From Longimicrobiales bacterium (GTDB taxonomy: Bacteria > Gemmatimonadota > Gemmatimonadetes > Longimicrobiales > Gaopeijiaceae): a stretch of DNA of 9,827 nt. Location of the stretch: positions 1 to 9,827 of the forward strand of contig JAKMDG010000526.1 of the NCBI GenBank assembly GCA_022428035.1, given 5' to 3'. Position numbers and translations under genes: made by a program. Shown in pieces: positions 5,477-9,827 of this stretch. The notes under the pieces were generated by a model. The model had not been told where the DNA came from, did not search any database, and saw only the letters and a list, made by a program, of their open reading frames with translations. How positions within the stretch are numbered: the first letter of the stretch is position 1; every line of letters starts with the position of its first letter.

Positions 5477-7999
5477 ATGAGGCTCATCACCGCGATCCTC
5501 CTCGCGGGCTTCTTGTCCGTGCAGGCTGCCCCTCTCGACGCCCAGACGGCCAACGTGCCGTCCATCTCTGACCGCACCGCCGGGATGGAGCGAATCGAGG
5601 GCTATTTCAATCTCTACTGGGATGCATCTACCGGATCATTGTTCTGGGAGATCGCACAGCTCGACTCCGAGTTCCTCTATCAGATCTCCATGGGTTCGGG
5701 CCTGGGAAGCAATCCGATTGGCATCGATCGTGGGCAGTTGCGTGGGACACACATCCTGAGCGCAGAACGGGTCGGACCCCGTGTACTTCTGGTGGAGCCG
5801 AATTACCAGTACGTCGCTCAAAGCGATAATCAGACGGAGGTGCAGGCAGTTCGTGACGCCTTCGCCCCGTCCGTGCACTGGGGCTTCGATATCGCGGCCG
5901 AAACGGACGGGCGGGTATTGGTCGATGCGACGTCGTTCTTCCTGCGTGACGCCCGCGGCGTCGTCGATCAGATCGCGGCACGGGGGCAAGGCGACTTCAC
6001 GCTCGATGCCTCGCGTAGTGTGATCCACATGCCGGCGGTGGCTTCCTTCCCGGAGAACACCGAAGTCGAGGCGATGCTGACCTTCACGAGTCGTAATCCG
6101 GGTGGCCTCGTGAACGGCGTGGCCGCAAGTGGAAATGCGATCACCTTGAGGCAGCACCACTCGTTCATCGCGCTGCCTGGGTCGGGGTACGAAACGCGAA
6201 TCGCGGATCCACGCGTCGGGGTGAACGGACCGACTGTCTACGACTACGCGACACCCATCGACGAAGACCGCACAGTCCGGCTCGCGGCGCGGCACCGTCT
6301 CGAACGCACCGATCCCAACGCAGAGCGGTCCACCGCGGTCGAGCCGATCGTCTACTACGTCGATCCGGGTACGCCCGAGCCTGTCCGTTCCGCGCTGGTC
6401 GACGGGGCCGCCTGGTGGAACCAGGCGTTCGAGGCGGCCGGGTACGTCGACGCATTTCAGGTCGAAGTGCTCCCCGACGGCATCGACCCGCAGGACATGC
6501 GGTACAACATGATCCACTGGACTCACCGGAGGACGCGCGGATACTCCTACGGTAACACGGTCATCGATCCGCGGACCGGTGAAATCATCCGTGGTGTCGT
6601 GAATCTGGGAAGCCTGCGACTCCGACAGGACTACATGCATGGCCAGGGGATGGTGCCACCCTTCCCGACTGGCATCTCGGAGCAGCAGCAGGATCCTGAG
6701 CTCGGCGAATTCGCTGACGCGCCGAACTACGAATACCTCGCTCAGGTCGCGCCGAACTCGGATGCGGTGGAGATGGCGCTCGACCGTGTGAGGCAGCTCT
6801 CGGCGCACGAGGTCGGGCACACCATCGGGCTCCCGCATAACTACATGTCGAGCGCCTACGGGCGGGAAAGCGTCATGGATTATCCGGCACCGTACGCGGA
6901 CATCGATGACAACGGCGACATCGATCTTTCGAACGCATACGTACAGCGGATCGGCACGTACGACGAGCTCTCGATCAACTGGTTGTACCGCGAGTTCCCT
7001 GCGGGCACGGATGAAGTCTCTGCGCTGCGAGCCATCGCGGACGAGGGCGTGCGAGATGGTCTCATCTACATGGGCCACACGAACAACAACTTCATCGGCG
7101 CGGCACATCAGTATGCGAGCGTGTGGGACAACGGCAGCAACCTGGTCGACCACTTGAAGCTCGAGCTTCGCATCAGAAATATCGGCCTCGAGCGGTTTGG
7201 AACCGACGTGATCCGAGCAGGCGAACCGCTCTCCAATCTCGAGTACGTACTCTTGCCGCTCTACATGCACCACCGCTTCCAGCTCCGCGCTGCAGTCCAG
7301 AGCCTGGGGGGAGCCGATTACCGCTATGCGCTGAAGGGAGACGGCCAGACTCCCTTCACCATCATCGACGCCACCGAGCAGCGGGACGCACTCGAGACCG
7401 TGCTCTCCACGCTCGACGTCGACTTTCTGACGTTGTCCGATGACATCATCTCGATGATCCCTCCGCCGGCCTACCGGCACTCGGAGGGTGAGGTGTTCAC
7501 GGGATACACCGAGCAGATCTTCGATCCTCTGGCCGTGGCCGAGGCCTCGGCTGCGTTCTCGGTGGGTGAGATTCTCCAGCCTCAGCGTATGGCTCGCCTC
7601 GTCCTGTACGGCAGCATGGGCGATTACCCGGATCTAGAAGAGGTCGTGGACCGACTGATGGAGGTCACGTGGGGTGCCGAGGGACGGAACGACGAATACC
7701 ACCAGCGCGTCCTGCATACGACGCAACGGACGGTCATCGACCAGATGATGCAGCAGGCCGCGATGCAGGGGAGCGCAACAGACGTGAGGGCGATCCTCGC
7801 CGATCGTCTGGAAACGCTGGCGACCCAGCTCGAATTGCTTGGCTCACCGTCTCCTCATGAGCGTCTGGCTGCGGCCGACATCCGACGGTGGCAGGCACGC
7901 ATCGACAACACCACACCAGGGCCCGTCATCCAGCTGCCGGCTGGCGATCCGATTGGCAGCCCGCGTGGTGGAAGTCCGCGTGGTGGAAGTCCGCGATGA
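5477..7999 (+). CDS. Secreted zinc-dependent metalloprotease (DUF5117 / Met-zincin type)
   Basis: This 840-residue protein starts with a Sec signal peptide (about 1-22, cleavage near LDAQ). The N-terminal region matches the DUF5117 style (GYFNLYWD, FLYQISMGSGLGSNPIG, FFLRDARGVVDQI), followed by the catalytic domain. The zinc motif HEVGHTIGLPHN has ligands His444, His448 and His454 with general base Glu445, and SVMDYP supplies the metzincin Met-turn at Met467. WTHRRTRGYSYG and VIDPRTGEIIRG are the usual segments before the active site. About 370 residues follow, and the protein ends with three GGSPR-like repeats. The likely role is periplasmic or extracellular protein degradation. The ATG at 5477 has a weak AAGG eight bases upstream (5465-5468). 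It is preceded by a 119-base gap, so it probably has its own promoter, and it ends at a strong terminator shared with the convergent neighbour. Substrates of this family are poorly known. Confidence 0.93.
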   Translation: MRLITAILLAGFLSVQAAPLDAQTANVPSISDRTAGMERIEGYFNLYWDASTGSLFWEIAQLDSEFLYQISMGSGLGSNPIGIDRGQLRGTHILSAERVGPRVLLVEPNYQYVAQSDNQTEVQAVRDAFAPSVHWGFDIAAETDGRVLVDATSFFLRDARGVVDQIAARGQGDFTLDASRSVIHMPAVASFPENTEVEAMLTFTSRNPGGLVNGVAASGNAITLRQHHSFIALPGSGYETRIADPRVGVNGPTVYDYATPIDEDRTVRLAARHRLERTDPNAERSTAVEPIVYYVDPGTPEPVRSALVDGAAWWNQAFEAAGYVDAFQVEVLPDGIDPQDMRYNMIHWTHRRTRGYSYGNTVIDPRTGEIIRGVVNLGSLRLRQDYMHGQGMVPPFPTGISEQQQDPELGEFADAPNYEYLAQVAPNSDAVEMALDRVRQLSAHEVGHTIGLPHNYMSSAYGRESVMDYPAPYADIDDNGDIDLSNAYVQRIGTYDELSINWLYREFPAGTDEVSALRAIADEGVRDGLIYMGHTNNNFIGAAHQYASVWDNGSNLVDHLKLELRIRNIGLERFGTDVIRAGEPLSNLEYVLLPLYMHHRFQLRAAVQSLGGADYRYALKGDGQTPFTIIDATEQRDALETVLSTLDVDFLTLSDDIISMIPPPAYRHSEGEVFTGYTEQIFDPLAVAEASAAFSVGEILQPQRMARLVLYGSMGDYPDLEEVVDRLMEVTWGAEGRNDEYHQRVLHTTQRTVIDQMMQQAAMQGSATDVRAILADRLETLATQLELLGSPSPHERLAAADIRRWQARIDNTTPGPVIQLPAGDPIGSPRGGSPRGGSPR
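7967..7996 (+). repeat. 15-bp tandem repeat coding the GGSPR tail of the metalloprotease
   Basis: Two units of GGTGGAAGTCCGCGT lie end to end and differ only in the last base, where the final codon is CGA before the stop. The preceding GGCAGCCCGCGT (7955-7966) is a diverged partial unit. Each full unit is a whole number of codons (GGSPR), so copy-number change would lengthen or shorten the tail without shifting the frame. Confidence 0.85.
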
Positions 8000-8038
8000 G
8001 CTAACGCCGTCGGGCATCAACGATCACCCATGAATACA

Positions 8039-8069
8039 GAGGCCCCCGCGGACATACCGCGGGGGCCTC
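8039..8069. terminator. Bidirectional intrinsic terminator between convergent genes
   Basis: A perfect 13-bp stem, GAGGCCCCCGCGG (8039-8051) and its complement (8057-8069), closes a five-base loop (acata). It sits 39 bases after the metalloprotease stop and 12 bases after the stop of the opposite gene. The flanks are moderately T-rich in both directions (GTTCGATTCT on plus, TCTGTATTCAT on minus), so it probably ends both transcripts. Confidence 0.85.
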
Positions 8070-8081
8070 GTTCGATTCTGC

Positions 8082-9170
8082 CTAAACCGTGTAGCGCAGT
8101 CGCGCTGCCACCCCTTCGCCTTCGGCGTCCAGACGGTTGGCGACATCGGCACCGAGCTCTTCGACAGCAGCCCCGTGATCGAAGGCGGCTCCGATCATGT
8201 GGTCAACGAGATCCATATCTCGCTGACGGAGGGCACGCGATACCACCAGCAGGTCGACCCGCCCATCGCGAAGAGCCTCTGTGGTGTCATCCACCCCGAG
8301 ACAGCCACGACCGTTGGCACGCGCGGCCTCCAGTACGTTGTCGAGTATCATACCCTGTGCGCTCAGCGAGAGCTGGGATGCCGCCTCCTCAGTATGTACG
8401 AGCACCTCGGCGTCACTCATGTCGACATGCATTGACGCGCGCTCCGTGACGCGACCAGAGAGCGCTCCGGCCTGACGTACAAGGCCCGCCACGACGTCTG
8501 ACGTTCCACCAAAGACTACGAAGCCGTCACGGCCTGCGAGATCATGCACGGTCTCGAGAATGCGTGTGTTCAGACGAGCAGTGCTGACCTCCAACGCCCG
8601 CTGGCCGGCATCCGTACCGGTCTCTCCTCGCGAGCCGGTCTCCGTGGCGGCCCGGTGCGAAGACGCTGACTCGTGGAGCTCTCCGTGGTCGAGGTCGGCA
8701 ACCAGGTCAGCGCATTCAGTCAGCGTCCCTCCCTTGTATGTGAAGATCCTCGCCTTTCGTCGGTCGACCAGCGCCACGACGACAACACGGCTCTGTTTCA
8801 ACGCACGCACATACGGTGCAGCCCGGATGCCGAACTCCCACCGTACAAGGTTGGGCATCGGGACGGAGACACCTTCGGCGTAGCACAGCTCATCGTCCGT
8901 GGCAAAGCCAATCCATCCACGATCCGGCAGGAACGCTTTGTGGCCCGCGAGCTCATCGGCGATCCGACGGCTCGCCGCATCGAAGGCATCGAGACCAGCG
9001 GGATCAAGCTCGGCAACTCGCCTTCGCTCCTCGGACAGACCGTGCTCGAGCGCGGTGTGCCACGCTCGTCGATCAGCCGGGTTGGTTTGGTCTCCGTCGA
9101 TATAGACGCTGAGAACGTTCGTATCGCGGAGCTTCTTGTAGAGATCGCCCAGCTGAGTCCTGGTAAGCAT
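8082..9170 (-). CDS. Bacterial eRF1/Pelota-like release-factor family protein (baeRF)
   Basis: This 362-residue protein has the three-part layout of the baeRF group, bacterial relatives of archaeo-eukaryotic release factor eRF1 and Pelota. The N-terminal part carries VLSVYIDGDQTNPADRRAW (about 19-37), the usual opening. The middle region has a strand with RKARIFTYKGG (138-148), then a polar His/Ser/Thr-rich loop (about 166-187) and TDAGQRALEVSTARL. This aligns by eye with the GGQ loop and following helix of eRF1, with AGQ (188-190) in place of GGQ. The C-terminal third holds GRGCLGVDDTTEALRDGRVD (287-306) and the closing EGVAARLRY, as in the L7Ae-like third domain. The family is thought to act on ribosomes or peptidyl-tRNA; for this protein that is inference. 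The ATG at 9170 has GAGG just upstream. There is no signal peptide, so it is cytosolic. It is probably transcribed alone. Confidence 0.8.
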   Translation of the reverse strand: MLTRTQLGDLYKKLRDTNVLSVYIDGDQTNPADRRAWHTALEHGLSEERRRVAELDPAGLDAFDAASRRIADELAGHKAFLPDRGWIGFATDDELCYAEGVSVPMPNLVRWEFGIRAAPYVRALKQSRVVVVALVDRRKARIFTYKGGTLTECADLVADLDHGELHESASSHRAATETGSRGETGTDAGQRALEVSTARLNTRILETVHDLAGRDGFVVFGGTSDVVAGLVRQAGALSGRVTERASMHVDMSDAEVLVHTEEAASQLSLSAQGMILDNVLEAARANGRGCLGVDDTTEALRDGRVDLLVVSRALRQRDMDLVDHMIGAAFDHGAAVEELGADVANRLDAEGEGVAARLRYTV

Positions 9171-9291
9171 GGTCCCTCACCGTTCTAGGTTTTTGCCCGG
9201 TCTCGGACATACCTCAGGATACCGGGTCCTCAGTCGCCGCGACGCCGGGAATCCTCTGCGACCGCGCGTCAGGGACTCCCCTTCATGCAAA

Positions 9292-9323
9292 AATCCCCCA
9301 GCGCGAAGTCGCGCCGGGGGATT
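9292..9323 (-). terminator. Intrinsic terminator of the small Cys-rich protein gene
   Basis: A 14-base-pair stem with one mismatch (arms 9292-9305 and 9310-9323, loop aagt) lies 25 bases after the stop of the small Cys-rich gene. On the minus strand the stem ends in ATT followed by TTT, giving a five-T run and a classic Rho-independent terminator. It faces minus only: the plus-strand flank lacks a T-run. The remaining 121 bases down to the baeRF start (9171-9291) hold a weak inverted repeat, CCCGGT/ACCGGG (9196-9201, 9221-9226), and presumably the baeRF promoter. Confidence 0.85.
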
Positions 9324-9348
9324 CTCGTCCGCTGGACGAACGACGACC

Positions 9349-9540
9349 TCAGACCTGGCAGCTCATATCCTGACCGCAACAGAGCGGCGACTTGATCATA
9401 CCGTCGCCGTCAGGGCACTTCGAAACCTGGACTTCAACACCGGCGTCGGTCGTGATCGTGTCGTTCACGAGCGCTGCATTGCACGTCGCACAGGTCATGT
9501 TCACACCCATACCGCACTTGTCACATGTGTAGGTCGCCAT
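9349..9540 (-). CDS. Small eight-cysteine zinc-ribbon-like protein
   Basis: The 63-residue product starts at ATG 9540, backed by a strong GGAGG five bases before the start. An upstream in-frame ATG at 9585 would add 15 residues that overlap this ribosome site, so it is rejected. The protein has two CxxC knuckles close together, CDKC (Cys6, Cys9) and CATC (Cys17, Cys20), then Cys42 in KCPDGDG and a C-terminal SPLCCGQDMSC (Cys54, Cys55, Cys61). Eight cysteines could bind one or two zinc or iron atoms in a ribbon or rubredoxin-like knuckle fold. There is no signal peptide and no catalytic motif. It has its own likely promoter and terminator, so it appears monocistronic and possibly well expressed. 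I recognise the type as a small conserved zinc-ribbon protein but know no established function; a regulatory, redox or metal-buffer role would be a guess. Confidence 0.85.
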   Translation of the reverse strand: MATYTCDKCGMGVNMTCATCNAALVNDTITTDAGVEVQVSKCPDGDGMIKSPLCCGQDMSCQV

Positions 9541-9583
9541 GAGGACCTCCGTCTTGAACAGGTTCGACTGAAGACACTGCCGC

Positions 9584-9611
9584 ACGTTAGCCGATTTATG
9601 CGGTCCGTCAA
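9584..9611 (-). promoter_or_regulatory. Candidate sigma70-type promoter of the small Cys-rich gene
   Basis: On the minus strand TTGACG (9606-9611, five of six to the -35 consensus) is followed after 16 bases by TAACGT (9584-9589, three of six to the -10). Transcription would begin near 9577 and give a leader of about 37 bases that contains the GGAGG ribosome site. The -10 is weak, so this is a candidate only, but the placement fits a single-gene unit between the amidohydrolase stop and the small gene. Confidence 0.4.
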
Positions 9612-9630
9612 CGACACCTCGGACACTCCG

Positions 9631-9827
9631 TCAGCGCACACCAACCCAACCCGTCACCGACTCGAAGAGACGCGCCGAGTCGTATCCGACACCATCCTTG
9701 AACACGACGGTCATCGCGCGGAAGGCGTCGAGGTTCGACGATGGGTCGCCGCGCATGAGCACCAGATCGGCACGCTTACCCACCTCGATCGTCCCGATCT
9801 CCGAGCCCTGATCCAGATACTCTGCAC
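9631..9827 (-). CDS. Amidohydrolase family protein, C-terminal end only
   Basis: The last 65 codons of a gene that enters from beyond the right edge. The translation AEYLDQGSEIGTIEVGKRAD, then LVLMRGDPSSNL, then VVFKDGVGYDSARL is the characteristic C-terminal closing segment of amidohydrolase-superfamily enzymes (imidazolonepropionase/prolidase-like branch): the GTIEVGKRADLV turn is followed by the return strands of the small beta-sandwich domain. The metal-binding barrel is outside the window, so substrate and subgroup cannot be given. It ends with TGA at 9631-9633. No hairpin terminator follows; the next gene lies 90 bases downstream in the same direction behind a candidate promoter. Confidence 0.85.
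   Translation of the reverse strand, partial: AEYLDQGSEIGTIEVGKRADLVLMRGDPSSNLDAFRAMTVVFKDGVGYDSARLFESVTGWVGVR

Noticed and set aside
5636..7480. A 614-codon open frame antisense to the metalloprotease
   Set aside because: The translation is Arg/Val/Asp-rich with no recognisable motif, lies wholly inside a gene with clear zinc and signal motifs, and is explained by GC-rich codon bias.

Overview
The window is GC-rich, densely coded bacterial DNA that carries exported hydrolases, small outer-membrane barrel proteins and a DUF5117-type metalloprotease. This mix of D-aminoacylase, amidase, M19 dipeptidase and amidohydrolase genes is often seen in Gemmatimonadota and related diderm soil or marine lineages. 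That assignment is inference from gene content only; no rRNA or other marker gene is present.

Left part (1-3976, all minus strand): three genes run in the same direction with short gaps (39 and 72 bases). They are an N-acyl-D-amino-acid deacylase (D-aminoacylase), a Tat-exported amidase-signature hydrolase and an M19 membrane dipeptidase lipoprotein cut by the window edge. All three carry export signals, so together they look like an envelope pathway that strips acyl groups and amide or peptide bonds from D-residue-containing or otherwise modified peptides. The first gene is interrupted by one in-frame TAA at 3059-3061, at the Tyr of a conserved DQYPY motif. The reading frame is otherwise continuous, so this is a single nonsense change.

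Middle (3977-5357): after a divergent promoter region come two plus-strand genes for outer-membrane beta-barrel proteins. The first (4132-4677) resembles PagP-type barrels in layout and is also interrupted by a single in-frame stop (TAG, 4438-4440). Two neighbouring genes facing away from each other therefore each carry one nonsense codon.

Right part (5477-9827): a secreted 840-residue zinc metalloprotease (HEVGHTIGLPHN plus a Met-turn) ends in a GGSPR tandem-repeat tail. It converges on a minus-strand gene for a bacterial member of the eRF1/Pelota-like release-factor superfamily (baeRF), and the two share a strong two-way hairpin terminator. The baeRF protein has an AGQ where eRF1 has GGQ. 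Next is a 63-residue, eight-cysteine zinc-ribbon-like protein with its own likely promoter and a clear intrinsic terminator. The window ends in the C-terminus of an amidohydrolase. I saw no tRNA, rRNA, CRISPR array, insertion sequence or phage genes.
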